Source: Brugia malayi (Eukaryota > Nematoda > Chromadorea > Rhabditida > Onchocercidae). Taken from it: a stretch of 64,000 bases of DNA. The notes below the pieces were generated by a model. That model made no database searches, was not told the DNA's origin, and saw nothing but the letters and a program-made list of their open reading frames with translations. Made by a program: the position numbers and the translations under genes. Location: NCBI RefSeq assembly GCF_000002995.4, contig NW_025062475.1, positions 6,204,187 to 6,268,186 on the forward strand. The letters are read 5' to 3'. This document shows positions 13,001 through 25,880 of this stretch, in pieces; within the stretch, counting starts at the first letter, position 1; every line of letters starts with the position of its first letter.

Positions 13001-16000
13001 TTTAATTGATGTGGTTTGATTCAATTACTGTTTGGACTTTTCGTTGGACTTACACCTCATTCTGAAATCATCTTATCATTAGAGTTATGGTTTCCAAAAA
13101 TTGATTGAAACGTTGTAAGAAATTAAAAATGCACGTGAGTCGAAAAACTTTGAATTTTGTGCGTGTTTTCAACTAAAATTTGAAAGGGGTGTTTCTTCTA
13201 CAGGTGCACTTGTTGATCCGGCTGAATTTGCTTCCGCGGGTAATCTTTCTTTTTGCAAAATTTCCTGATTGGTATTGGTGGTGTTTGCTAATACGATATT
13301 AGAAACATATACAATACTAAAACTTGTTGACTCTCTTTTCATATCAGATCTATTTGTAGCCAGCACTTTTCATAAACCACTGTGACTATAATTGTTTGGT
13401 TTGCACCGATGAAATATCACCTAACATGAAATAAATCCACTATGCGAAGTCAGTCAATTGACGTGGCAGATCACGAACGGAAATCAATATACGACGAATA
13501 GGGAAGGATCAGAAGAAATTCGTTACTGTCACTTTTTGAATTATTAATTTTGCATGAGATTATCTTTGATTGCTTCTTTAGTAAAATTGCATGGAACGCT
13601 TTTATCGATTCCTTATTGTCTTTTGCAATGCTGAAATGAACTGGAAATAAACACTGAAAATGAATGAGTCATAACTAATATTAACGATAAAGTTACCTTT
13701 TGTCTGGTGTAACCGTCAGACAAATTAATTTTGCTTATGTTAATAATGATATACTACTTGTGATTTTGTTGCATGCATTTTTTTTTTCTGTCTGCACGAT
13801 TTTTAGAAGAATTCCCTTATGTAAAGAATGTTGGTAAGCTATTTTGAATGGTTATCTACCGTTTTAAAGTTTTTTGGCTTTACTTTTTTTAATTTTATAT
13901 TCAAATTCCCACTGATGGAAATAAGCAGATGCTCAGAGCTCATATTTATCCTTTTTAATTCCACTTGAATTATTTTGAAGTGAGTTAAGTTTTGCCATGC
14001 TTACCATTTTTGCTATACGTTTCCTTTTTCGTTTGCATCTCTACATTTCGCTATTCCACGCTAATCGCATGTTTTTTGTCGAACACTGTGCTTGTTCCTT
14101 CTTGTTCTCACGAATTTAATCAAATTTTCATTTCTTCTAGTTTGTTTCAATTATTACCAATTTGAAAATAGCTAATGCTTGAAATCATTTCCAGTGAACG
14201 ACACATTTATCGGTATGTTATAGAATCTGTTGTAGTATTTGTGTAACGCTGTACTCATCTTTTTGTATATGCTATTATGTTTCATTTTCTCGAAACAGCT
14301 ACTAAGGTAAAGAAAGATAACTAGCATTAACATTTAGAAATGATTTAGAGGATATAAGCTTTTGTTCTTTGTTTTCTTTTTGTAAAAGACTTGTACCACA
14401 CTGATGGTACGGCATGCATGGAAGAACATCTGTGGTTGTCGAAGTCATTCTGACGCTAATAAAAAGATGTGATTTTTTCAAATTTTATCAGAATGATTTT
14501 GGTGACTATGTTAGGATTGTTTAGACAAAGTTTTTCAAATAAATTCGCATTCTGAATCATTGAAGTTCGGATTCAACAGAACTGCACGATGTTAAATATA
14601 GTTGTGGTATTGTATGTTTATGAGACACTCTGAATTTTTTCTTTTTTTCAAATCTGCAAACTTGATTTACATGCTTCAGGAATGGGCCGTGAAGTGGAAA
14701 ATTTGATCAAAGAAAATACTGAATTACTGGAGACGAAAAATGCCCTTAATATTGTGAAGAATGATTTGATTGCCCGTGTTGATGAATTGAGCAGGTTTAT
14801 TATTTTAACTTGAGTTGTTCTTTCGTCCTGCACAATGGTTATGACGTCATACATTAACATTCATTAGTGCTGGAAGCTGAACAACACAAGAAACTTGAAT
14901 CATTCATCAATTCTGGTTGTGCTTTAGTGAACAAGACATATTACGTGAAGAGATTCGAAGTTTGGAAATGGTAAGGTCGAAGATGAATGAACGGATAAAA
15001 GAGTTGGAATTGGAAGTCCGTGAGCTTAAAGATAAGTTGGAAGTTCGAAATGAAGATGATCAGGTAGGCAACACTTTTTTCTTTTCTTGTATTTGTGTTG
15101 TGCAGGAGAATCTGTTCGTTATTTTTACATCTTAGCTATATATAACTTCGCAGTTCCCAGATGAATGATATATTATTCACATTGCAGCACATTTTGGAAT
15201 TTAAGTTGATGAGAATTCAGTTAAAATGATGTTACGGTCTCTTAATTTAGGAGGATCTACCAATGGCACAACGGAAGCGTTTTACACGGCTTGAGATGGC
15301 TCGTGTTCTGTTGGAGCGTAATCAATACAAGGAAAAATTGATGGAGCTCCAGGAAGCTATGAAATGGACTGAAATGCAACGTGCTAAGCGTTTGAATGCT
15401 CTGAATACTAAAAAGAGTAGTGGAATTTGGGAATTGTTAGTACTGAATTGAATATAAGACAATATTTAGGTTTTCCAGAATTCGATCAGTTACGATGCAT
15501 ATTTTTAGTCTGAGAATTATAAATTTCAAAAATTTCTAATTTTACCAGCAAAATTATTTAGTTTCTCTGGTTTATTTATGCACGAGCCACCACATAGTTC
15601 AAATCGTCGGAGAAGAATAGGTGGTAATGAGCGTGATGCCCTTCGTCGTTCAAATGCGAAAACAATTGATTTCATGGATGCAGATTAGTACGTTAACATT
15701 GCGTATTCACTAAATGTTGTAAATTAAAATAAAATTAGACAAATTTTAAAAGTTTGGTGTTACTCAAATTTTTGATTAAACTATTAAATGTTATTCAGTG
15801 CATCCGAAAGAAGGGCTGCAGAAAAGCGACAGCAGTATAAAATTGTAAAGGAACATATGAAGCGTGAAAAAAACGGTGCATATGGATGGTCTATTCCAGA
15901 GGTTTTTGGTGAACGCAGTGAAAATACTGTGGTACCAGTCCCAATGTTCTGCAGACCACTCATTGATTTGGACCCTTCATTGAGGGTATTACTAATTTCT

Positions 16001-19000
16001 ATTGTTTTTTCCTTCACGTAAGCAGTAAACATTGGAATAAGCTTATAGATAGTTAGAAAAACAAAAACGTAACTATTTTTAATATTGCATTGCACAAAAT
16101 ACTTCATATTTCATTTTTTTGAAATTAGTGTCACCAAGTTATCAGATCTGGTGTTCATCGGGTGTTACGTTGCGAGGGGGTAGAACACCTGATGGTGGAT
16201 ATATTGTTGAAGATTTAACGCATCGTAGAACTCCAAAAGAATCTATGCCGCTTGAGAAGTCAGTAGATAAAATTGACTTCGCACATAAGGTAAGTACCTT
16301 ATTGTTGCAGAAATTTAATACATGCAAGCGTTTTTATGAAAAGATTTGAGTAAAATGTATAAATGAGATGTAACCAAATTAGATTTTTAAAATCATATAA
16401 AGCAAACAATAAACAGGTGTGTCGAAATGATAGAAAAACCACGAGACACTAAATGTTTGCTTTTACTAGACTACAGCAGTTAAGAAATCTAAGAATAACA
16501 AAAGGTAAGTGTAGGAAGAATCGTTTCTGTATATGTAAAATCAAGTATATGCAGCCTTATATCATTTCAAAAAGTCTTTTATTTTCATAGAACATAAATA
16601 TTTATAAAGTGAAATAATTTAAATGATGCTGCAATGTGGTGACAGAGGATATTAAAGAGGTGAAATTAGAAGTGATATTGATATTACAATATTTATATTT
16701 GCAGTTAGATTTTGTTACTTTTAAAGCTTTATTGCCTTGGATGCATATTAGTTGACCTTCGTTATAAAAGAGAATGATGTCACATAATAAATAGGAAACA
16801 ACGACGAATGAGCGTGAAGTGGAAATGCTTACATGGGAGAGTTCAAGTTTGTTATGGGTATGTAGTTCGAATCAAGGACGTAGTCATATTGTTATACTAG
16901 ATGCAAACAATCCAAACAGTGTTATTGATGCGTTCCAGGCATGTTCCGCACACATTCTCTGTGTCTCGTCTGTACCAGGTCAATAAATTTTCCTTGTCCT
17001 ATTGAAAGTCAGATACTTTTTCTTTCAATAAACAGTTAGATAAGTTTTAAACGGATAATAAATTTAAGGTGTTCAAGAGTTGGATTATCCTTCGGAAGAT
17101 ATGGACTGGAAAAAATTTTGTCGTGGTGGCGGTTATGTGAAAGGCTTGCCATCAAATATCAACGAGCAGGAACAATTCGGTGCCGTGGAGTGGGTACTTG
17201 TTTTTCTTTAAACTTAATAATTATTTGAATTACTTCTAAAAAGTGACGAAGAGATTGTTGTCATAATCTTTGACGCGTTTCCATATCTAAGGTGGAGTTG
17301 CGAAAACTTGATTCGGGTGAAGACACTACGTTAACTTACTGTGGTCCTCATCAGAAACCTTCTCCGCAACGATCACGAGATTGTAAGTTTAGATTTCTAA
17401 CTGCACAGATTTTATTTTAAATTCATATTTCAAGTATGCATATATATATATAATTTGTTATAAGTACTTTATATAACAAATTATAATTTGAAAATAGATG
17501 ATTTTAGTCAGTGTTTGTGAACAGAGTGCACCAAGTACTTCCGAGAGTAACCAAGGTCTAAACGAGGTAACTGAACTCGGTAAGCTTTATCTGGTAATGT
17601 TCAGCTGTGAATATGACTAAATTGTAGTCATTAGTCATTACATATTGGTAACTGTAAAACTAATAAGTTTTCTATGAATTGTATTCTCATCATCTTGTTT
17701 ATTGTCGTAACTTCCTTCTTATTCCTCATTGTGATATTAAATTTGCTGAAATACACATGTAGTCAAATTGGAAAACGAAGTGAAAGATGAGAACGAAACG
17801 AAGAAAGTTGAGGATAATGGCATTGTGAAGAAATATATACTTCTGGAAAAACTTAAAGAAGCAGCTGATATGGGCACTATTGGTGAGATAATATAGATGT
17901 ACTGTAATTCCATTGTACAGCTTTTGTGTTTTCATTTTTACGAATCGCACTGTTGTGGAAGTAATCATTTCTATATTCTTTAGCACACTTATCAGGTGCC
18001 AAAAAATCCGTCCAAATTAGTGAAATACTGAGTTTTTTTTCTAATCAGGTTATTTTATTTTACTTTTTTTAGTGCATGTTTTTATCTAACTATTCACTGA
18101 TGTTTCGTAGTTATTTTGACATAATTTTGATTTAACAATCTTAAATGTTAGACAAGTTCATAACATAATCCTGTTTCATTTTCATTTATACATGCCTTTT
18201 TTTAAGGTACTCCTGTAGTTTTCTATACTGATAATGATATCAGAATTGTCTAACTAGAATATTTATCCTTTTTTCTTAAAATGCTACCTTTGACAAATTT
18301 TCATGATTGTCTGTGTACAAATTATGTAGTAATCACCTCTCAAATATATGCATTTCAGAGTAATTGTTAACGATTCTCAAAACTTTCAGATACTTTGGAA
18401 CAAGCAGGAGAAGGCGGTTTTAGTGCACTTCCAGCTCATATTAAAAATAAACTCAGCAAGTATGAAGGTCTATCAGACAACGTGACTTCTCTGCCAACGA
18501 TGTGGATGGGATCTCAGAATGAGTAGTAAGCTCAGTTATGATGATTTTTTACTGTAAAAGTTTTCTTAGTCTGAATGATATCTTACTTGAATGATACATG
18601 ATACACTGAAGAATTTGGTATGGAATGACGTTTCATCATAATTGGTCAATGCAGTTTCAGCCACTATTTCTCAGTTTTCAAATTCATCGATCTTTTCTTG
18701 TTAATTCATTAATGAGAAGCTGTTTTTCCGGCATCATTTCTTCATTGTCTTATATTTTTCCACTAAATAGTTTTTCTATGACATATAATCTTTTTCTATT
18801 TTTCTAGTATATTTATTCATTCGGCGGTATCGAAATGGCGTAAATGTTTACGGCGTATAAAGATGTGTGACGCGGTCCTTTCCATTGTGTATGTTGTAAA
18901 TGATTTCATTGATAATTATACATGTTTTTTTTTTTTTTTTTTTGTAACTGGATAAACAAATGGAAAGAAAGGGAGTTGTCTTTGTTTCCAATTGAAAATG

Positions 19001-21548
19001 TGAAGATTCATTAAGCAACTGAAACCTCTTTCATATATCTCAAGTATTTTTTGCACTAACAAAACGACCCGGGGTATGTTCGATCTTTTAACTCCTTAAC
19101 CTTTCAGCGTATCAGATATTTATGGGTATTTATGGATGGATTTACTTGATTTTTGAAACATTTCTTTAATAAGTAAGTTTGTGATATTTCAGACATTACA
19201 AGGGAAGAGTATTCGCCGCGCTGGCTAATGGATCTATTGCTGTTTTTCATCGGAATGCAAGTATGTTTCATTAATGTATTTTTATTTTATCTTGTAAAAA
19301 ATTTATGGAAGACGAAATTATAGTCTCTTTGTCTCACACTATTCCCTGGTTGTATAGAAGAAATGGTAAGAATATGATGATGAGTTAGATATCCTAGTAA
19401 TTACAGTAATGTCCAAGAGAGCTGACATTTTGCATTTCTTATGTCGACTAAATTAAGGTGTAATTTAGTTTGGTTCTAGATCATTGTAACTCGAAGTAAA
19501 TCCGGAATAAATTCGTCCGGATAGTTTTACTTACATTTGACAGAAGGATTCACATTTGCAGTATGCAAACTGCAATTCTCACCGTGATTTTTAATTTATG
19601 AGATCAGTCTTTTTTCCCAAATATATCTTTACTGCCAAATAACGCTGTCGTTTTTTAGATGGTGGTTGGTCTGAAGCAGGTTACCATTGTATCACTGTCG
19701 GTCGTGCGACAAGTTCAGTAAGATCACTTTCAGTGGTGGGCGATCGTTTGTGGGCTGCTTATCGCAACTGTATCATTGTCATTGACCCAGAAGATCTTAC
19801 TGCGAAGGTTATCTTTATTTGCTATATTGGTGCAGAGTTCCACGAATAGTATCCGTTTGTTGCTAAATTATTCCTCTTGTAGAAAGTTTTTGCTGTGCAT
19901 CCAATACGAAATAGTCAAGTGCATCATATGCAATGGATTGGTGATGGCGTATGGATCTCTGTTCGATTCGATTCAACACTTCGACTTTACCATGCCTATA
20001 ATCATGAACATCTTCAAGATATTGACATTGAACCCTATGTCACAAAAATGTTGGGTATGTTTACGTAACACCTAATTTTGTATAGGAGGATTAATTGAGT
20101 AAGAGTACGCTGATGTTCATACAGTCTTCAAACCGTTGCTTTTTTTTTCTTTTCATTGATTTTTCTTGCGACAGTGAAGTTATTCTTTTTAGGCACTGTT
20201 ACGCTGGATTATTCCTACATGCCCACGACTGCGCTATTGGCAATCTCTCGACGTTTATGGATTGGCACAGGAATGGGTGTTATTATTTCAGTACCCCTTT
20301 CTGGAAGTAGGTCTATGCTCCATTTTTATAAATATGGTTTTTGTAAATTTACATCAATAGATGTTATAATTTAATAACTTAATAAAAAGCTGAAGACAAT
20401 TTTTCATTCTGCAAATGTTTGAGTGTATTTTATATGAAAGTTGAATGCACTAAACTGTAGTGCTGGGTCCATTTTTTTAGATTGTAAGCTTCCCGTATAT
20501 CTTCTCTTTAAATGCTTTCCATGTTAATGCTTTCAAGTTTACTATTTAACTGTGGCATGGATCAGCTGTTTGCTGATGAGTCAACTTTCTATGGTACTGC
20601 CTCCTTCCCGTCTTAGAATGAAATATAATTAATAAAAATTTACATTTGCAGCTAATCAAAATCGAGTTGAAACAAAAGTAGAGATACATTCACATACTGA
20701 AGATGTGCGAGGTCCAGGTGGATTAATTAGGGTTTATGGTGATGTGGCCTGCGAGACAACATCGTCTGGTAGCTTTATACCATACTGTGATATGTCACAT
20801 GCCCAGCTCTCATTTCATGGACACAAGCATCCAGTGAAATTCTTGTTGGCTGTCCCTGGTGAGTCTTTTTGAATGGAAGAATAGTCGGTTTCTCATTCAT
20901 CAGTTTACTACACTCTATTGTCCTGAAGTAATGTCAGTTTCTTACGGTCGTGCTAGGAAATTAACAATACTTTAAATCAATCCATGATTGCAAAAAGACA
21001 AACAAAGTTTACAGCTTTTCTTTTTTTACTTTATATTCAATATGCATGAATCGCGTGTACTCAACAAAATTAGGTTCACAATTCTATATGAAACTAGAAA
21101 AACAGAATACAGTTGCGGTTTTATGCTTACTTCTGCTGTTTTCAAAACTGTTAAATTTTATTAATCATTTTGACCACTTTTTAATTTGGTTAGTGCAATT
21201 AATTTTTCTGTGGAATGTTTTCATTTTATTTTTGAATAAAGGTGCAAATGCAGGTGTCTCATCGGGAACCCCTACGAAGTCGTTGGATTATGCTGGCAAG
21301 TTAGATAAATTGGCTTCCCTGAAAATGCTTGTTATTTCTGGTGGTGATGGTTATATCGATTTTAGAATAGGTTTGTACAATAATTTTACCTGAATCAAAG
21401 CTATTTTCTTTTTTCACGTATTTCCGAAATCAAGTAACTTTAGCAAAATTTAGGAGAAGAAGATGCTATAGACGTGACAGATGCAGTACGAACTCGAGAT
21501 TTGTCTCACCTGATTGTTTGGGAAATACCTACTAAACCGCTTTTTTAA
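9255..21548 (+). CDS. unc-16: UNC-16 / JIP3 (JNK-interacting protein 3) scaffold
   Basis: Scaffold linking kinesin-1 and dynein cargo transport with JNK signalling in neurons (family knowledge). Exons: 9255-9314, 10092-10232, 10374-10532, 10730-10850, 10967-11147, 12052-12173, 12298-12448, 12929-12969, 13204-13239, 13807-13833, 14195-14212, 14680-14794, 14928-15063, 15251-15435, 15562-15687, 15799-15985, 16146-16289, 16795-16978, 17069-17193, 17292-17382, 17508-17579, 17763-17882, 18390-18525, 18808-18888, 19193-19260, 19659-19807, 19883-20054, 20193-20306, 20652-20858, 21242-21370, 21454-21548. All phases close, giving about 1230 residues; human JIP3 is slightly longer. Seen: RH1 region (residues 21-120, [13 protein letters not shown]), long coiled coils, second leucine zipper from about 353 ([11 protein letters not shown]), RH2 at about 437-490 ([20 protein letters not shown]), [19 protein letters not shown], and a C-terminal WD40-like part from MWMGSQN (about 883) to SHLIVWEI. 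Exon 30 could also begin at 21254, which removes four residues in frame. Confidence 0.95.
10008..10036. repeat. GT microsatellite in unc-16 intron
   Basis: Uninterrupted TG dinucleotide run of about 14 units in the first coding intron, about 55 bases before exon 2. Confidence 0.95.
17450..17484. repeat. Inverted repeat in unc-16 intron
   Basis: ATAATTTGTTATA (17450-17462) is mirrored by TATAACAAATTAT (17472-17484), a perfect 13-bp stem with a 9-base loop. It sits in the 125-base intron between the exons ending 17382 and starting 17508. Confidence 0.8.
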
Positions 21549-22885
21549 CGACATGACAGCACATTATTCAAACAACATTTAAGCTGGATTTCTGATACAT
21601 TTCAATTTCCGAATTTTTACCAGATTTGTATTTTCCTGTTATGTAAATCTTTTGTCTTGCATCTTTTTTGTTCCTTTTGTCATGATAACAAGGCTAGTCA
21701 TTCGCTCCTTACTTTTGTTTGTTTATAACAAAGTCGGGAACTAAATCCATTTCAACATTCAAAAATGTTGTAGAACTTCTTATAAAGTATTTCGATAGTG
21801 GGAAACTGTTGCTTTATTTTCAGTATTATATCTTATCATTTATATTCCTTTTCTGCAGTGTTTGACTAAGAACATGCTGGTTCATTCAAAATTAGTATTT
21901 GTCATATTTTTGAAGGTTCTTAATTTTGTAGTTGTGTGTTTTCATTTAACATATAATAATTATATAGATTTTGGCTTTATAAACTGTAATAGAATTTAAT
22001 AAAATTTACAGTTCCGATAGAACGTAATTGACTGTTTTCCAAATATATTGTAAGTCAACGAGATGCTTCTAACATTTATAGGATTCTAAAATCATTCCCT
22101 AAAATGCCGGTGACGTTCTCTTTACTTAACTGTAATACCAGTGAATTGATCAATTTTTATAAATGCTTTTGTCTCCAGTTTTATCTTTTATTTTCTTTTC
22201 AATAAATTCTGGTTGTCTGGTGTACTAATATAATTAGTATAATTCTGATGATGCGTAATTTTTGATTTGTGATGCTTGAAATTTATGATGCTTAAAAGTG
22301 AATGTGGTTGTTAAGAAAGTAGCCTTACTGTAGAAAGATGCCTCTTAATTTTCATTCTAAAAATAAGGTTTAGAGTAGGCTTTTGAATATCCATTCAGAG
22401 ACCGCTCATTTGTAACTGGCAAAATTAAGTTTGGATGATTAAATATGACAATACATTGTCTTTTTGATTATTTCCATCATTCGTCACAAATAAATAGTAA
22501 GAAATTGCGTTTTCTCTTGCGATAATATCCTCTTCCGATCCATTGATGTTCCAAAAGTAAGTTTTGGGTCTGCAAAATGTCATCTAATTTAAGGAGAAGA
22601 AAGAAATGGTAGTTCTTCACTTCAAAAGTTACTACAAGGAATGATCAATACGGATTTGAAACCGATCTCGTAGCATTGGTAACGACGAGCTGAATTTGCG
22701 CGCTCGTTACATAATCTTGCTGATAGCGAAGAGGGGAAATTTTCCATCAAATGCACTGCTTAATAAATAAAATTCTCGAATGAACGGAAATGAATCACTA
22801 CTCTCTTCCTACTCCTTATCACTAAATGGTAGTGTATTTGACAAATGAATTGATTGCGAATCATCGTTCCGTACAGAAACAATGG
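21549..22885. other. Tail-to-tail intergenic stretch
   Basis: Between the stop codons of the convergent unc-16 and tyrosinase-like genes. It should hold both 3' UTRs; AATAAA-like signals occur (for example near 21997 and 22201), but none can be assigned. A slightly GC-richer patch near 22650-22740 has no supported gene. Confidence 0.5.
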
Positions 22886-25850
22886 TCAAAATACCTCATG
22901 AAATTCAATCGGATCTGAAAAAACGATGAACTCATGACTTGATAATCGAATTGGCCGTTCTTCGCAATTTCCATAAGTTCCTTTGGTATTCAAACATTTT
23001 TGCTGGCAGAGTCGTCCATCCTGATCAGTTACTGTAATATAGAATTCCACAAGTGGGCCAAACATCTCCGGATTCAATGTACGTAAAACAGCAGACGTTT
23101 TATTTTGAATCAACTGTCCCTATGAATTACATTAATTACAATAATATTTGAAAGCACTGTCATTCTCGCATTTTGTAATTAAAACCCTTTCCAATTGAGA
23201 ATTTTGCCCGTCTACTGGATTCACTATAAAATTTATTTAATTATTATATTAAACAGACTTCGAGTATGCAATGCCCCAATACAATCATTGGTCTGATGCC
23301 AAAGTGAGTGGTGCATAAAAATAAATGAAATGGTATACAAGATATCCTCCCTTTTTTTTATTATTATCTCAATCTTAATTAAATCTCTTAATTTTTATGA
23401 ATTGAAGTTTTTTAATCTAGTGCTCAAATCTGAAAAAATTTTGTGGCATTTTTAAAAACAAATGGTTGGTCTAAGTTTTCCCAGACTGAAATAGAAATTC
23501 ATTGCCAATTTAAAGCATAAGCTTTATAGCTTTCAGAATTGCAAATGATGTTACTTACTTTGATGCTTTCAGTGAAACCATAAGGCATGTTTGCTCCGCT
23601 AAGTGTAATATCACAGACATCAACAGCTCGGTTCAGTAAATTATTACGTTTTGATTTACCTTTAATAACAGTAATAAAAAAGTAAACATATTGCGAGGGA
23701 ACACTGACAGTAGTGGTCTTATATTGTTCTTCGGCCTGCACTGGTATTTTTGCATCTTTCATGCCAAATTCAGGAACCTTTCCGAAATCAGGACCTATTT
23801 TCAAAGATTTCAGCAATTCCTCACTGGAAGATGGTCTATCAAATCCATATAAATGAATAATGCCTTTTCGCACTTTACTAACTGCTTCTTGCTGTTTGAA
23901 TTTTCTGTGGGAGTCATCGTATTTCGATCGTTTCTTTGTCGGAAATGTGTTGTTATCGGATTGAACGAAATGGATCGATTCCGGATATTTCTTAGGAGAT
24001 GTCTTGTTAATTTCAGCTTCACCTTTATTTCTGAATCCCCCGGAATGCTTCTTGACCTTCTTCCTATTTCTATTTCGTTTTATAGGTAAAATTATTTCTT
24101 TTTTGTCGTAAGAACTGTTTTCTGTACTACCTTTGAATTTTGACAATTCGATCGGCATAAAATCTAGTATTTGATATTTACCTTCTGAGATTACCCAATG
24201 AGATATTGAGCTATTTTTCGCATTTTGTACATCAGTTCTACGGATATGATTTGAATTTATGTCTGATGTGAAGTTCCTCGTCAGAAGTACTGCTTTCGGC
24301 GGAAGTAATGAATTTTTAAGATAGCTTGCAGAATTTCTTGCGATGGTAGTGTTTTCAGATACTTTCATAATAGTCGTCATTTCTTGCTGACTACAGCGCC
24401 CCTGATCACATTTTGATTGAAAACAGCTTTCTGAATTATTTTGGAACTTCGTGCAGTCACCATTAGGAATTATTTTACTAACGCATAGATGAGTATTCCG
24501 ATCACAGAACAACCATCTTTTGCTGTTGTTAGTTTCACACAGTGAACATCCTTTTGTAAGAGCTGAAAAGTTTACTATAGATTTCAATGATTAATTACTG
24601 TAACACTAATTTTTGAATGCAAAAGCCTGTCTCACTTATTGTTACTCATTTAAATGCTTGCTGTTATAATCAAATATTTGATTCTCGTGGGTCATAACTG
24701 CAACGAAAGTTTGATTCAATCAGTTAATTTATTTAACCGAATAATTAAACAAGCAAACGTTCTTTCTGTAACGGTATCTTTTTTCCGAGTGAAATGATGA
24801 AGTAATAACTTCATTTTTGCAAAAGAAAACATTAAAAGCTGTTATTTTTCACTTTGTAAGAATCGATCTAAAAATTTTTTACCAATGATACTTGCAGAAC
24901 TTTTAGAAATTTTCAAAAATTCACTGTTGTCAGGAGGTAAAGTTTGCCGCAGAAATGTCAGTAATGCACCACTTTTACATCTTTGTTCAATTTTCAACAA
25001 CTGTCGATCAGTTTCTTCTTCGGTACTGTTCATCAGCAAATTGTCATTGCTTTCATTTACGTGCTGACACAGCTCCATCAGCATAATCGACGAATCTTTC
25101 GGTTCCGCCAATTGAGTGTCCATTCGGTAATCCCAGTACGGAAGTGCCATTCCGATACTCTCTTCCAATCTGTGATAGGGAAATATGTGAATGATCACAA
25201 AATAAAGTCAAATTATTAAAATGAACACTTTAGAGCTTCAGCTTTTCAGCATTAGCTGAAGAAACTGTGTTACCACAGCGGAGATCCTCCTTAGTAGCTT
25301 CAGAAGATGTTGAAAGCGAAATGAAGTTTAACATTCCACAAAAACTAATAGAAGCATTTACCTTTCAATGATTAATTCTTTGGTCATTACTGCTACTGCT
25401 AATGCATCAATCAAAGTAACATTATTTGTAGATTCTTGTCGAAAATGCTCGAATTCATATTGCAGCAATGACAGAGTTACTTCATCCAACTGTCGCAGTT
25501 CTTTCCGTCTATCCCACATATTTTGCTAAATCGTATTAGATTCAAAAAAGTTCGAAGTACAGTACTTTTCTCATTTTGATATCATTTTGGTGATATAGAT
25601 TAATGCACTTTCAGCAGAATCTTAACTTATAAGTCATTAGAAGAAGCACTATTCATAAAGGAACGGAAATGCAAATATTGCTATATTGGCAGCTTTTATC
25701 AGAACATTTTTGATACTAGCGAGCAGTCTGCTTTTGCTGGTAATTCTTTGTTAAAATTTTTGTAAAACTTACATTTTGCAGTTCTCTGTGAGTTTTCAGC
25801 GATTGAATCATTATAGCGAAGTATATCAAAATAGCATAAATAGGTAACAT
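22886..25850 (-). CDS. Secreted tyrosinase-like protein lacking recognisable copper sites
   Basis: Five minus-strand exons in order: 25850-25773, 25525-25362, 25169-24853, 24562-23559, 23119-22886. All phases close to 598 residues. The start is supported by a hydrophobic signal-peptide-like beginning (MLPIYAILIYFAIMIQS) and an acceptor 7 bases before the ATG. Residues 30-40 (WDRRKELRQL) match the RKE.R.L segment before the CuA site of nematode tyrosinases. Residues 88-105 (MALPYWDYRMDTQLAEPK) match the CuA PYWDS.LD..LP.P motif. Residues 187-245 are a Cys-rich module (GCSLC, RWLFCDRNTHLC, CDQGRC) as seen after the enzyme domain of nematode tyrosinases. Then comes a long basic Ser/Lys-rich linker, then C-terminal strands (DVCDITLSGANMPYG, CLNTKGTYGNCEERPIRLS). 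The His-Arg expected before PYWD reads Thr-Lys (74-75), and no CuB HN..H or HH motif exists. Tyrosinases oxidise phenols and serve cuticle or eggshell tanning; this member is predicted inactive. The donor at 24852 (GTGAAA) is weak; the last exon may splice on instead of stopping. Confidence 0.7.
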
Positions 25851-25880
25851 AATTATTCTAAACTTCAATGAAACACAATC
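25851..25880 (-). promoter_or_regulatory. Candidate spliced-leader acceptor of the tyrosinase-like gene
   Basis: On the minus strand a T-rich tract ends TTTAG at 25858, seven bases before the start codon at 25850. This is the usual placement of a nematode trans-splice acceptor. Confidence 0.5.

Noticed and set aside
24885..25219. Plus-strand open frames opposite the tyrosinase-like exons
   Set aside because: They are shadows of the minus-strand exon 24853-25169, which carries the PYWD motif.
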